Source: Pezicula radicicola
Lineage: Eukaryota; Ascomycota; Leotiomycetes; Helotiales; Dermateaceae
Reading direction: 5' to 3'
DNA: 64,000 nt
NCBI GenBank assembly: GCA_003008705.1
Contig: PDUO01000023.1
Location: forward strand, 411,312 to 475,311
Each line of letters starts with the position of its first letter. Position 1 is the first letter of the stretch. The notes beneath the pieces were generated by a model. The model did no database searches, was not told the DNA's origin, and saw only the letters and a program-made list of their open reading frames with translations. This document shows positions 34,546 to 46,388 of this stretch, one piece after another. Position numbers and translations under genes: made by a program.

Positions 34546-35321
34546 CTAAGCCTTCTTCCTTCCCTTTCCCTTTCTAACACTCGCCTTGCCATCCTCCACT
34601 TGTACACCCGTGACACCAGGCGCTGACTCTGCCAACAGACTTGCCCATTTATCCTCCATACTAGCATCCTTCGGCGCGATCTCAACTGTCTTTACCTCGG
34701 CATTCTCATTTCCACGCACAATGTTTGCCTGATCCAGCATCCCAATAACCTCGACGTTTGAGGCAAACATCTGCTGAAAGGGCTTCGAGACAAAGTGACC
34801 CTGTGCATCAAACCATTTCGTAAAAGACCGCTTAAGCGTGATTGGCTTCTTCTCCTTCCCATTCTTGCCCCAACTTCTCACGGTAATCTCATAAATCGGC
34901 GTGTACTTCTTCTCAATCTTCGTCGACACTTCAATTTTCTCTCCATTTGGACTCATCCCCGCATACACAACTCCCTTCTCGACACTCCAGATCCAATATG
35001 ATAATGCGCCATTGAGGAGAGTGTATAGAGCTACGGCTACGGCTGTGTAAGATTTGGTGTCCTCGAAACCGTAAGTGTAGTCCCAGTAGAAACAGGCGGC
35101 GCAGATGGCGAATGCTGTGTAGCCTAGTCCAAGACGGATATCTGAGAGAGTATGCGATTGCTTGAATTTTAGAGAGTTGAGATAGGCTGGGAGGGCATCA
35201 TCGGATGTGTTTTTAAGGTCTAGGTGGTTGGAGTATTAGTTTGGGTAGTTATTTAGATTTGAAGATGGGAAGTATTACCAGCTAGGGAATGAACGGATAT
35301 GTTCTCTTGTGAGACTGCCAT
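34546..35321 (-). CDS. SPC2: Signal peptidase complex subunit 2
   Basis: Predicted 238 aa from two exons, 35321-35279 and 35219-34546, with a 59-nt intron (35220-35278). Spc2 (SPCS2/SPC25) is a non-catalytic subunit of the ER signal peptidase and links it to the Sec61 channel. Family features: DDALPAYLNSLKFKQSHTLS near the N-terminus, then DIRLGLGYTAFAICAACFYW with two membrane helices separated by a short turn (YGFEDTKSYTAVAVALYTLL). A C-terminal cytosolic domain follows with YTPIYEITVRSW, KRSFTKWFDAQG and a Lys/Arg-rich tail. It is divergent from EMC3 with only 249 bp between starts. Confidence 0.9.
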
Positions 35322-35570
35322 CTTTTCTGCCTCTATTTTATTGTGGTTTTTAGCAGTGAGATGAGCAGTTGTTGGAGGCAGCTGCTAAAGAGTGAGAAAT
35401 CGCGTGGAGGTGAACGTGTCTTGTACGAGCTGCAGTTATTAGCTCTCGGATCGAGCCGAGCTGAAAGTCCGCGCCGTGCCAAGACATCGCGAGAGTGCTT
35501 CCACGACGTCGCTGTTCACTTCCATATCGAAACTCAACGACCGCCAGCGACGTGGGAAATAGCAGCAATC
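35322..35570. promoter_or_regulatory. Short bidirectional promoter SPC2/EMC3
   Basis: 249 bp separate the two start codons, so both genes must draw on the same region. It is relatively GC-rich and contains the palindrome GACGTC at 35508-35513. No proven factor site can be named. Confidence 0.5.
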
Positions 35571-36745
35571 ATGGCGCAAATTCCCGTTCAAACGATCCAT
35601 AGGGATCCGCAGCTCTTGTAAGCTTTGGCATATTGATTTGGAAGCTGAATAAGGAATGAAATGCTAATATGATTACCGCATAGCTACTGGATCTTGATTC
35701 CTATTACAGTGGTCATGGTACATACTATCCGCTCTCATTCAAAGCTGTCCTAGCCCCCTTCAACCATTCTAACATCCGGCAGATCCTGACAGGTATCCTC
35801 CGCCATTACGCAACAGTCCTAATGGCCACGACGCCCAAAAAACAAGACCTCCCCACCATCCGTGAACAAAGATCTCTCCTCCGAGGCATCAATACTCGTT
35901 TCAATGCTCACAGCATCTCACCTTCCTCTTTCAAAGCTCGTAAGACTTATCTCATTGAACAGTATGAGAAAGGAGGGTTCTTGAAGGAGCCTGAGAAGAG
36001 GGGTCAGGCTGCTCCTAATCCTATGAGTGATCCGGCCGCTATGGAGGGTATGATGGGTATGATGAAGGGGAATATGGCTATGATTGTTCCGCAGACGCTT
36101 ATTATGGGGTGGATTAATGCGTTTTTTGCGGGGTTTGTTATTAGTAAGTCATGACCTTATTCCGGATGTGATGGGAGAGAACGTTGGGGCGGGATGTAAA
36201 AAGAGAGCTCACCAATAGGAAGGGGAAACTGAATTTGAGGAATGTTTTACTGACTTTATTTGGGCAGTCAAACTGCCGTTCCCTTTGACCATTAAGTTCA
36301 AGTCTATGCTTCAGGCAGGAGTCATGACGAAGGATATGGATCCGCAATGGATGAGTTCCATCTCATGGTATGTGCTGTGTATCTTCGGGTTACAGTCTGT
36401 TTTCAACTACTTGCTTGGAAGCGATAATGGTAAGTCATTACTCAATCTCATTCACAACCATCATGCTGGACTCGTCCCAAGGACATATGACGGCATTTCG
36501 GAACTCAATTGGAATACCCTCCTTAGCCACCTTTGCTTGAATATCTGGCTAACTTTTCAAAAGCCGCAAGTCAAATGCAACAGCAAATGGGGCAGATGGC
36601 TCCAGGAGCAGGAGCAAACATGTTTGGACCAGGTCAAGATCCTGATAAGCAGTTCCAAGGTGAGGCGGAGAACTTGGCTGTTTTGGCACATGAGTATACC
36701 CTAGAAGGTGTTGAGGAGAGACTGTTGAAGACTGTAAAGGTGTAG
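35571..36745 (+). CDS. EMC3: ER membrane protein complex subunit 3
   Basis: Predicted 261 aa from five exons: 35571-35617, 35684-35717, 35783-36143, 36268-36429 and 36564-36745. EMC3 is an Oxa1/YidC-type core subunit of the EMC insertase, which puts tail-anchored and multi-pass proteins into the ER membrane. Family features: YWILIPITVVMILTGILRHY as the first helix, the cytosolic coiled region with IREQRSLLRGINTRFN, and the Met-rich loop GMMGMMKGNMAMIVPQTLIM. Then come FVIIKLPFPLTIKFKSMLQ and WYVLCIFGLQSVFNYLLGSD. The splice AASQMQQQMGQM restores the conserved C-terminal start. The length equals human EMC3. The last two introns (124 and 134 nt) are long for this locus. Confidence 0.93.
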
Positions 36746-37634
36746 AAGGACCAATCATCTGTGGATTGAAGGAATCTCAGAGCTGTATAGAAGTCTACTA
36801 CATGACTGGAGTCTGGAGTTGGTTCAGTGCTTTTGGTAGCGCGAAGCAAAGTCAAGACAAGCTGATGCTCAAGGGCCTCCTACATAGTCTACTAGGACCC
36901 TGGAGTAGTTGGCCGGCGTGTTAGACAATAATCGTCTTAAATACAACATTACCTTAATACAAGCTCCATAGACACTAGTACAACGATCTCCCAAGCGTAA
37001 ACATTTGAGAAGGTTTTAAACATTAACAAATTGCCTCTAATTACCAATTTAGGCTTAGTTGCCATCCGAAGCTGTATTACTGGCCGAGCTGCAATGTCCA
37101 GAAGGTGTCTCTGCTCGTCAAAATCATACGATATGCATTTGCCAGCTAACTGTGCTTCCTTGGGTATTCGCTACCTGTTTTGGCTCTTCGATTAACGCCC
37201 TTCACTTCGATTTGGCCCTGGGTCGGAAGCTTTAATGCGAGATTTGATACATATTAACTACAGTTTTAATATTATCTCTTTAATAGATTCGAGCAGATCT
37301 AAATTGAGGGCCCTCTGGAGCGTCTTCAAAGACGGAATATATTTTCTGCAAAACTACCTGTAAAGTCTAAGATGAATCTTGACCTCACCAAAGTTCATTT
37401 CTGTCTTTAGACTTGAATAATCGCTGCTAACCTAAGCCGGCTCTAAGCATGCTCTTATAGCCTCCTCGTGAATCGGTTATAGTTTCCATGTTATCTAAAG
37501 ATAAATTTTGTTAATGCCCTAGAATGCAGCTACCTCTTTCAATCTAGTAAGGTAAGAATATAACTCTGGGAGGTGAGCAGATTTGCGAAATTTCGAAGAT
37601 TCTTATCTAGATTAGACCCTTTGCAACTCCCATT
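36746..37634. other. Intergenic, convergent 3' ends
   Basis: About 890 bp of moderately AT-rich DNA. No gene or clear repeat is seen. Confidence 0.45.
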
Positions 37635-38975
37635 TTATTTAGCTGCTGATAAAGGCTTCTGTGCATACACAACATAGAAGGGGTAATACGAATGAGACCT
37701 CCGATTCTTGATATCTTTCCTCACTCCCACCAAGAACACACTAGTCTCAGCCGCGCTCCAACCTAGGCCCTTCTGGAATACTCTCATACTTATGCCCTCT
37801 AAGTTCATGATCAAATTCTCCTGCTCAAAAGCACCAACTAGCAGTAAACGTGGATCTTTAGGCCAAGGACACGTCGGCATCTTAAAAATCTTCTCTGTCA
37901 CACCCTCGAATCCTGCAGCCTCAAACCACTTCGCATACTGAGCTGGATCTTCAAGCGGTGTACCAAAAGCCACTGCAGCCTCGCGTAGGAGTCGGTCATA
38001 TTCGCTGAATTGGCTGTCAGCTGGGAGAGTGCCGTCATCGCAGCTAAGAAGCCCTTGAATGCACTGGAATTCGATCCATCCGCCAGGCTTAAGATGTCTG
38101 TTTTCAGAGTGTTGAGCCATATAGTATCCTAGGGTACAGAGGCGAGACTTACCTGAAGCATTGCTCAACCAGGCGAGGCCAGTCTCGGATACTGAGGAGC
38201 AGATCTCGAGCGAAGATGTAGTCGAAACTTTCCTCTTTCCATGTCCATGCTTGCTCAATGTCATCGATTTCGAAGCGGCAGTTTGGCGATGTCCTAAGGT
38301 ACAGAAATAATTAGCGTTTACAAAAGATGATAGAAAAGCAGATTATCCGTCTACCATTTCGGTTGTATAGGGGCAATGTCAACACCAATTATCTGTTGAG
38401 AAGTCAGTATCGGATTAGCCATTCCTACAAAGTTTGAAATTTACCTCCGCAGACGGATATGCATCGGCAAAGTCAATGGCCCAGATCCCTATAGATTGAG
38501 TCAATATGATATCTTCCCAGGGAAGTTCCGAAGAGAAAGAGTACATAGGAGACCAACCTGTTCCACAACCAAGGTCTAAGACCTTTTGCGGGCTTTGGGG
38601 GATGGGAGCGAGTAATCGCTTTTTGTCCAATAGCATAAAATATTTTGCATGAGCCATATCGATCCTATCCATTTCTTGTTCATCCATTGGCGCGCCATAT
38701 TCTTTCACATTGTTGTTAGCTGTTTTGTTTTCGCATTCGTTTTAAGGCTACGTAGACGAACCTTCTCTGCCATATGATGCGTATGTTCTTCCATTTTCCT
38801 CAATCCCTTTCACAACACTAGAAGATAAGGATGTCAGGGAACTGTATCCATCTTCTAGGTCAGCACCCTGGACCGAGTTAGAAGGGCTTTTAGTCTTTAT
38901 GAGAGGAGAGATGGATCGAACCTCGTCGCTAAAATCCTCATCGTTGGCTTCAATAATGTCAGTTTGCTCTGCCAT
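37635..38975 (-). CDS. LaeA-like SAM-dependent methyltransferase
   Basis: Predicted 347 aa from six exons: 38975-38762, 38701-38558, 38488-38445, 38392-38355, 38293-38153 and 38097-37635. A disordered acidic N-terminus is followed by NGRTYASYGREEYGAPMDEQ, the usual entry of fungal LaeA/TAM-type methyltransferases. The SAM-binding site is [20 protein letters not shown], rebuilt across an intron. Next come IIGVDIAPIQPKW (motif II), FDYIFARDLL (motif III region) and HLKPGGWIEFQ (post-motif). A C-terminal domain with WFEAAGFEGVTEKIF closes it. Such enzymes include LaeA, a regulator of secondary metabolism, but most paralogues have no assigned substrate. It is divergent from an O-methyltransferase 443 bp away. 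All junctions keep frame. Confidence 0.9.
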
Positions 38976-39418
38976 TGCTTGTATCGTGCGAAAAGAATTT
39001 ACTGTAGCATGGTTGAACGCGTGCGCCTGACTTTGAATGTGTAGGAAAGAGCTCAGGCCAGGTCTCGGTTCTCCCCCACAGGTGACAAAACAGTTGACAT
39101 GTCACCTTATTCCCTTATTCCATGCACGCTTTCGTCCGAAAGTTTAAACGAAGCTGAAAATCGTTCCCTACTCGACTACATACAGCAGATAACGGCATGC
39201 ATGGGCCGATAACCGCGGAGCCAGTGTCGAATTCCGATTGCTGCCCATCCACCATCACTTTCCCATATTCCTTTTTGTGACCTTTCCCCCACCACACACA
39301 TAAGATTACATGAGAAGCCTCGCTGCTCATAACCTTTTGCATTAGAGATCTTCCTATAATATCATTCTATTCAAAACCCTATTTGCTACAAGCGAAATAC
39401 ACTACTCAACCCGACACC
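38976..39418. promoter_or_regulatory. Divergent promoter between two methyltransferase genes
   Basis: 443 bp between the start codons of the LaeA-like gene and the O-methyltransferase gene. Regulation may be shared, but no specific site is identified. Confidence 0.35.
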
Positions 39419-40805
39419 ATGGCACCACCTACATCCCCGGGCGCATACGCAGAGTTGATTGCATCGGCGAGCGATTTTGCAGCGGCGGTTAAAGGGTTCA
39501 AGGGCGATCCTACCGAGCAGCAGGCGCTATTGAAACAGGCAGACAAACTACGTCTTTTGCTAGAGACGCCAATGGATGTGCTTATGAAGCAGTGGGAAAC
39601 TGCTCAGTGCATCGCAGCGATGTATTTTCTGGTCCAGATGGGAGTTTTAGAGGCCATACCAAAAACTACATCTATCACCTCAAAGGAACTAGCTGATATT
39701 ATTAAAATCGACGAATCTGCCATAGGTGGGAATTCTCTCATGATCTGCAACGTTTGAAGGGCTGATAATGCTTTCATTCAGCACGAGCCTTGAAGCTTAT
39801 TGTGATTAACGGCATTTGTGTCGAGCCAGCTCCCAATACCTTTGCCCTCAATGCTAATGCTTATGTATACCTCAAGGGAGGGGCAGTAGAATTTTTCAAC
39901 TTTTGCGTTGATCAGCTCGGGCCATTCTTCAAACTCCCTGAGTACTTCCGCACACATAAGCAAGAAGATCTCTATGATCTCACGAAGTCTCCGTACGCAT
40001 GGGCAATAGGACTAGAGGGCTCTACCTACTACGAGGCCCTATCTACGGATCCCGAGAAGCTCCGCAACTTTAATTTCACCATGTCGACGTCGGAGAACGT
40101 CACACCCTACGTCGGCATGTTTCCTTTTTCTAGTATGAAAGAACAAGTCGAAGCTGACACCTCTCGGCCTTTTGCCGTTGATATCGGAGGCGGCAGAGGC
40201 CAGTTTCTTCTCGCTATCCAGAAGGAAGAAGCACCAAATGGGTTTGGCGCAAAGATGATTCTCCAGGATCGGCCAAGTGTACTAGATACCTTAACTGCAG
40301 AAGACATTCCGAATATTTAAAAGATGCCTTATGATTTCTTTACTCCGCAACCTGTTAAGAGTATATCATCTCCCAACTTTTAATTAAAATCTTCGATTTG
40401 TAGCTGATAAATTCTAGATGCACATTTGTACCTAATGCGCCGCGTCCTTCATGATTTCTACTCCCCAGTTTGCATCAATCTATTGAAGAATGTCGCAGGA
40501 GCAATGGGTCCTTCGTCTCGTTTGATAATCTCAGATATGGTTATGCCAGAGAAGGTAGAGTTAGGGACTGAGGTGACACCATATTGGATGGACTTCAACC
40601 GTAAGTTGCGACTTTAAAACTTAGACTGATTTCTTCTTATCCAAACTGACTACCCACTCTTATAGTGATGATGTTGAATGGAACAGAGAAGTCAAAGAAG
40701 CAGTTTGAGGAGATTCTAGACGCTGCTGGGATGGAGATCGTGAAGATCTGGCCTTTTGCTTTTGGAACGCATGCAAATATTGAGTGTCGTTTGAAGTCTA
40801 TTTGA
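39419..40805 (+). pseudogene. O-methyltransferase with one in-frame TAA
   Basis: Four exons fit the fungal O-methyltransferase family (PF00891): 39419-39725, 39782-40360, 40418-40600 and 40666-40805. They total 403 codons including the natural stop. The start has a strong CACCATGG context. Features: an N-terminal dimerisation domain (ETAQCIAAMYFLVQMGVLEA), the SAM motif FAVDIGGGRGQFLLAIQKEE, and catalytic-region RRVLHDFYSPVCINLLKNVA. They continue with SRLIISDMVMPEKVE and the C-terminal FEEILDAAGMEIVKIWPF. Codon 282 (40318-40320) is TAA, where relatives have Glu. The reading frame and all splice sites beyond it are intact. As it stands the product would be 281 aa and lack the catalytic His. 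The change is not the usual C-to-T RIP type. It could be a recent nonsense mutation, a sequencing error or readthrough. Confidence 0.82.
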
Positions 40806-41743
40806 GGTATCTTTATTGAATAATTTAGGTAGAGGATGAAGTTAATAAAGCTATAGCCTTAGAATATCTTAGATAATAAATAAACTAATGAAAGGTTAGT
40901 TATATACTATACCTAGGGTAGTATTATAAACACTAGTATAAGAACCTTTGAAATTTCTATACTTTAGAAGGTTGTTATTATTAAGTATTAATAGACTATA
41001 TCTAATATCTAGAGTAATTAAAAAGAAACACTAGCTATAATTTAATACTAGTATATAACATTAAAGTAACTAAGAAATAATCATATAAAAGTAGTAACTT
41101 ACTTAAACTCATCTTACACTTCTCATCTAACCAAAACCTGTAGCTTCTATCTCGAGAAAAGGAGGAATAATAGAGAATAATAAAACTCCTGTTATTATCT
41201 TACTTCTATAAGAGGAAGACAAAGTATCGAATTTTCAAAGTGTATCAGAATCACTTAAGTAGTGAAGTGAACTTTTCTGTGTTATTTCATCTTCTGATAA
41301 TTTCCTTCCCCTCGATCCTAGAGTATCTACCATTCCTATCATTCCATCACCACATCAAATAAAAGCCCGGTGTCACGTCGACTTTCTCTCTCTAACCAAA
41401 TACCTAACAAGCCAACCCCAAGAAGTGAAGAATAGAAATAGGAGCGTCAGTGCTACTATAACTCCATACTTTCAAGTCCAAATATCAACCAATCAATCAA
41501 TCAGTGAAATATCAATGATAAATCATCTGATTCCCTAGAACACCTAAAACCGCAGTAAAGGCCAAAAATCAGCTTTGATTCAACCCTCAAAAAGCAGTAC
41601 ACAACATAAGTGATAATAAACAATATAAAATCACCAAGTCTAGAAACTTTCTCCTCCTTCGACCCCATCACAAAAGCATATGAGAAGCTTTTAGAAGAAG
41701 AAAAAAGAGAGAAACAAAAGCAAAACGAGAAGAAATAGATCAA
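40806..41743. other. AT-rich block, possible RIP-degraded repeat
   Basis: Roughly 40810-41110 is strongly AT-rich with many TA steps and no open frame, unlike its neighbours. The rest, to 41743, is ordinary 3' flank of the leftward gene. No terminal repeats could be seen. Confidence 0.45.
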
Positions 41744-42457
41744 TCACGTAAAAGTAGATCGACCATTCCACGGACCTCCTCGAGACATAGGACCATAATC
41801 CATAGCAAAAGCCAACTGAACCCTCCTCTGTTCCTCAATCCTCTTCTCCCTCTTAGTCTTCTCATCCATTCCCTGTTCCGAAGCAGCCAAGGCATCAGCT
41901 CTCGCTAATGCCTGTTCGCGTTCCCATGCAGCGGTTGGAGGCTCTCCTAACGAGGAGAGGAATTTTTTGGTCTTGTGTCGGAAACCGGTTGTTTTGCGTT
42001 TTGATGGTGTTGGGGTGTAGGTGAAGGTTGTAGAGTTTGATGAGTTTGATGTGGATCTTAGGAGTGGTCTTGTTGTTTTTGTTGTTGAGGTTGAGAGGGT
42101 GGATTCGGCGTACAGGGAGGGTGCGTAGGGTTTTTGTTGGGGTGGGTGTTGGGTTTGGGAGGTTGTGGATGAGGTTGTGTTGTTGGACATCTTGGATACT
42201 TGATTGTCTATTTGATCTTGGGGTTGGATAGAGAAGAAGAATGATTTAGGCTTTGGTTTCTGTCTCTTTTCTGTGGTTTGAGATTGGTTTTGTGTTTGTG
42301 TTNGTGTTGCTGTTGATGTTGATTTTGACATCTGATCCCTATATAGAAAGGTCTGGTTGGATCGAGGTGAGGAATCGGTGAAGGGGTGTGGTTGGGGATG
42401 GTTGTTGGTTCCTGTGTATGGGTGCTCAATTGTTTGAAAGGGTGTAAGAGCGGGCAT
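41744..42457 (-). CDS. Low-complexity hypothetical protein
   Basis: A single open frame of 237 aa from ATG 42457. The first two thirds are Ser/Thr/Gln/Pro-rich and probably disordered. The C-terminal third looks conserved: KRKTTGFRHKTKKFLSSLGE, then PPTAAWEREQALARADALAA, then a charged helix EKTKREKRIEEQRRVQLAFA and the end DYGPMSRGGPWNGRSTF. No domain is recognised. One base at 42303 is N, so one residue is unknown, and a hidden indel there could matter. A downstream ATG at MSNNTTSS would give a shorter protein. Confidence 0.65.
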   Translation of the reverse strand: MPALTPFQTIEHPYTGTNNHPQPHPFTDSSPRSNQTFLYRDQMSKSTSTATXTQTQNQSQTTEKRQKPKPKSFFFSIQPQDQIDNQVSKMSNNTTSSTTSQTQHPPQQKPYAPSLYAESTLSTSTTKTTRPLLRSTSNSSNSTTFTYTPTPSKRKTTGFRHKTKKFLSSLGEPPTAAWEREQALARADALAASEQGMDEKTKREKRIEEQRRVQLAFAMDYGPMSRGGPWNGRSTFT

Positions 42458-45400
42458 TCAAAAGGAATCTATTTGTTTTAATAGTAGATGTCAAGATGTG
42501 GTGGGAAGTGTGATGATGATGAGGGTGACGAGGCTGTATGCAGAGATATATTATACTGCAGACTTGATGACCTGTGGCTTAGAATAAAAAGAAAGCTTAC
42601 GTTCGCACTAGTATCTTTCTTACCCATCTTAGCATAAACATCAAATCACAGATCACCAGGACTCCAGACTCTCCATAACAAGTCAACACCTACTCACGAA
42701 CTCCGTAAGATCGGTAGACAATTAGCCCTCTTCTCCTCTCGCTTCCTCTCCTCCTTGTCGGTTATCAAAGCCAAAACCACACTAGTACCCTACCTACTCA
42801 CCGTCCCATGACTCCCAAACACGCCGATTCCTAAACTGTACGGGTCATTGCTTCCCAGACTCAGGCTTGTAAGGCTCAGGCTCAGACTCAGACTCATGAG
42901 ACGGAATTTTGTAGCCTGCATGGCCTGATGATGACTCTTAGGCAACACCAGCATCTTTCGCATTAACCTTACCGATAACCTACCAAACCATGTCCCAGCA
43001 CTCCCAGTTGGTGGTGTATACGACGGAGAGTGACGGCGTCAGAGCACCCACTAGACCGCCAAGCAAAAGTTTTTTTTCTTCGTTTGGTTGCCTTGATGCC
43101 GCCCAATATTCCTGAACACCTAGGAATTGCGGGGATTTTGATCGTGGTTGGTGCTGTAGCCTGGTTGCTTATAGGTCCAGGAATTCAGTCGGTGACGCTT
43201 TCGTTATCGACTTGTGTTAGCGAGGCTCGGAGTAAATTGCTTACCTGTTCATTAGGATGATTCAAGTCTGTTCGTTACCGTTTTGAATTCTAGAATCCTT
43301 CATAGGGCGGGCCTTTCTTACTTCTCTTTGAATTTGTCAATTAGGAATTTGGGATGATAACGTGGAATTAGTCTACAGTAGATACGCGCAACTTTTTATC
43401 TTGTGCAAAAGTTAATTCCAATTCTAATTTATATTCAAGAGTGGGAGAGAGAGAATTGCATCAAAATGCTGCAATTCCGAAAGAAGTTGGCCGAACTCCG
43501 TTGGTTATGTAAGGATTTCAAAACGCTCGCTTATTTACTGCAAGGTAGCCGGCGACCTAATTAGGGACAGCGTAGGTAAGTGACGATTGGGCAACGAATG
43601 CCTCAGTTGTTACCTCGATTCATATTGGTTGTCACTGCATTTCAGGCCCTTTTCCTGATTGCTTTTTTTTTCTCTTTGATCCGCTTGGATGTTTTCACTT
43701 GTCACTCGGTTGTTTAATCGTATATCCTAGAGAGTTGATCAATTCATAGTGGTTTAGACGATGGGGAGGTTCAAGCGAAGCGACTCGCCTCAAACTGCTA
43801 TGTTACAGACTACGACTTATTCCACCTCTCCTTTGCCTTCCCATCCTGAGTCTAATTTCAACATCCTTCCATTATCTGGAATCCGTCACGGCTCAAACTA
43901 CCTATTGGAACTGTTCTGTTGCCTGTTAGGTATGCAAATCCTACATTCAATACCTCAAAAGAAAGTTGCCTGCTAGGTTATCCTACCAGTACAAAAGTAT
44001 TTCAAACCTGTGCCGCTCTCCTGCATCAGGACCCCAACACCGCAATCCCAAAGTTGTCACAAATTAGCAGGCAGATTTATAGGCTCCTGATACATGTACG
44101 GTGCTAAAATTGATATTTGACGCCGGCGAGGATCGTGACTTTTAGATAGCTCGCTTGATTTGAGTAACTGACTTAATTCATAACTTGAGTAACTCACTCA
44201 GACTTAAGTAACTTACTTGATTTTTAACTTAACTCACTTGGTTCAACTAACTCACTCCAATTTTACCTGACTTGATTTAACAACTTACTTAAATTCCAAC
44301 TTTAGCAACTCACTCAATCTAACCAGCATATCACTTCACACGCTCAACACAACAGTTAAGCTCAAAAAGTCATACACGCTACATATCTTGCTTCAAATAC
44401 CAATCGTAGCACAGTACACGTATCAGGAACCAAATACAGTACAGTAGTATCGACCAGAGATGCGGATGGTATAACCGTACGAGACTCTGAGGTGCAGATG
44501 TCGTTGGGCCAGTAACTCTTGTGATTAGGTTTTCTTGTCTCTACTGGCTGTTTGGACATATTTGGACATCGGGGAACCTTGAAGGAAGCCTTGAAGAGCA
44601 GCAGACCTCTGCTTTAAACCTTGAAAGCATCAATGCATGCCGTATACTCCATAGGTGGACCAATTACTTCAAGTGAAATACGACTCTCTCGCATCTACAA
44701 ACCATTACGGAATACATGTGAAGCCTATTGGTTAGATTACCAGGACTACAAGGAACCTGAAATTATTTCAGACCCCCTACCCTCCAATCCTCACAAATCC
44801 CCTTCCCCTCATCTTCAACCCGTAACTTAGCTCAGCCATACAGCCTGTCTTTAAGCCCGTCTCAAGTCAAGCTACCCTATCTTAATTTTCCTCAGTTCCA
44901 AGGACTACCTCATCTCGAATCTCAAAACAACCTAACCTAGACCTTACTACCATCAGCCCGTAAAAACCATCAGTCAATCTAACCTAAAACATTCACCTTA
45001 CCCCCGGATCGAACATCCTACACGTTTGGTACTTCCTAGCCAACAACTACGATTAAGTAACACTTCCAAGACCCCCCAGCATTTACTTTCCGGAATCTCT
45101 CGAAGTGTTGCGCTCGCACATCTACAAGCGATCAAGTGTGAGTAGATTAATTACCAAGTCTAACATCTATGGAAAGAGGAGATATTTTTTTTTCTCCGCT
45201 CTAAGGAAGGAGTGTTGGAAGCTACGTACGTAGTTAACTAGGACTTCGAACTTAGATGAAACGACAAATAGTGTCAAGAGTTATGATCTTGTCAACTCTT
45301 AACAGTCTACAAAACATGAAAGAAACTCAAGGGAAATAGTGATGATAACGTAACTAGCTCTCCTAGTTGCCCATTGGTTTTTAGAGATGACGATCCAGAA

Positions 45401-46388
45401 GCTGGTTGTTTTGAGAGTTGAGATGAGGTACTGATGGGGATTGAGATGTGATAGCTTAACATAAACGGGTCTAGAGGTGTACTGAACTGAGTTGTGGTTC
45501 TGTGGGTTGTAGATGATGGGATTTGAGTAAGGTCCTCTCTCTAACTGTTGTTCATTGAATATGATTTCTTAGGTACGGAGATATTTCTTCTACTTTGAAG
45601 TCTTCCATGCGAGGATCTATCTTCACTTCCCCAATCTATACTATAGAAACCAAACCCTTCCATGTATCTCCCTACGGTAACTCCCTCTCCTCAAATTAGT
45701 ACGGAGATACTACAATAAAAAATCTTCGAATCTCCATCCCTCAATTCCTAAATTCTCGACCCCCCTCGTCTCTTAAGATCAGGAATAGGAATATGGAACA
45801 CTCGTTTCAAAAGTGCTAGGCAGCCAATTTTCTTTTCGGACTCTCGTCCAGGAATAGTAGGAATAGATTAAATCTGAGACTTGGCCCTTGGGAATTGGAA
45901 ACCTTGTTTGTAAACGGGGTTGGATCCTTACATGTTGAGACATGCTGAAAGAGGTGTTGTATTATAGATGATGAACTGGAATATGGTAATAACGTGAAAT
46001 TTAGCTTAGATGCATGTAATTTCATCTGCTGGAAGAAAGTTGGTTTATATTAAAGAGTAGGAGAGGGAGAATTACAGAGAAAGGATAAGTGACGAAAGAG
46101 GGTATGCTAGTTTGCGATCGCTCATCCAGTAGCGTATCATCCTACTACTACTATTATTGTACTACTCCTACATACAAACTCTTTACGCAAAGCTTTTGGT
46201 ACCTTCCACCACGATCTACTAAACACGAAATAGCATCCAACACACAAGACATTTAACATTTCAGCCTACCTATCGAGTCTCAAAATTTCTTCCTCAGACA
46301 ACGTTTCTACGCGAATACTTACCATTTCCAACACCTACGACTTCGAATTCGACAACAGAAAGAGAGCACCAGAGAGGAAACTTCAAAA
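42458..46388. other. Long gene-free stretch with repeat locus G
   Basis: Nearly 4 kb with no supported gene. Short frames (for example 43030-43260 and 43761-43976) lack family features. It contains repeat locus G at 44149-44322. The stretch 44820-46390 has no feature I can name. Confidence 0.45.
44149..44322 (+). repeat. 18-bp-type tandem repeat, locus G (longest array)
   Basis: About eight copies of a core AACTNACT(T) separated by about 17-25 nt, beginning GCTTGATTTGAGTAACTGAC. Good copies include TTGAGTAACTCACTCAGAC and TTAAGTAACTTACTTGATT. The spacing is less even than at locus F, as expected from small indels in an old array. It has the same orientation as locus A. Confidence 0.65.

Noticed and set aside
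40318..40360. Extra intron considered to remove the TAA in the O-methyltransferase
   Set aside because: No GT donor, branch site and AG acceptor in a usable arrangement; the sequence on both sides matches the family without a gap.
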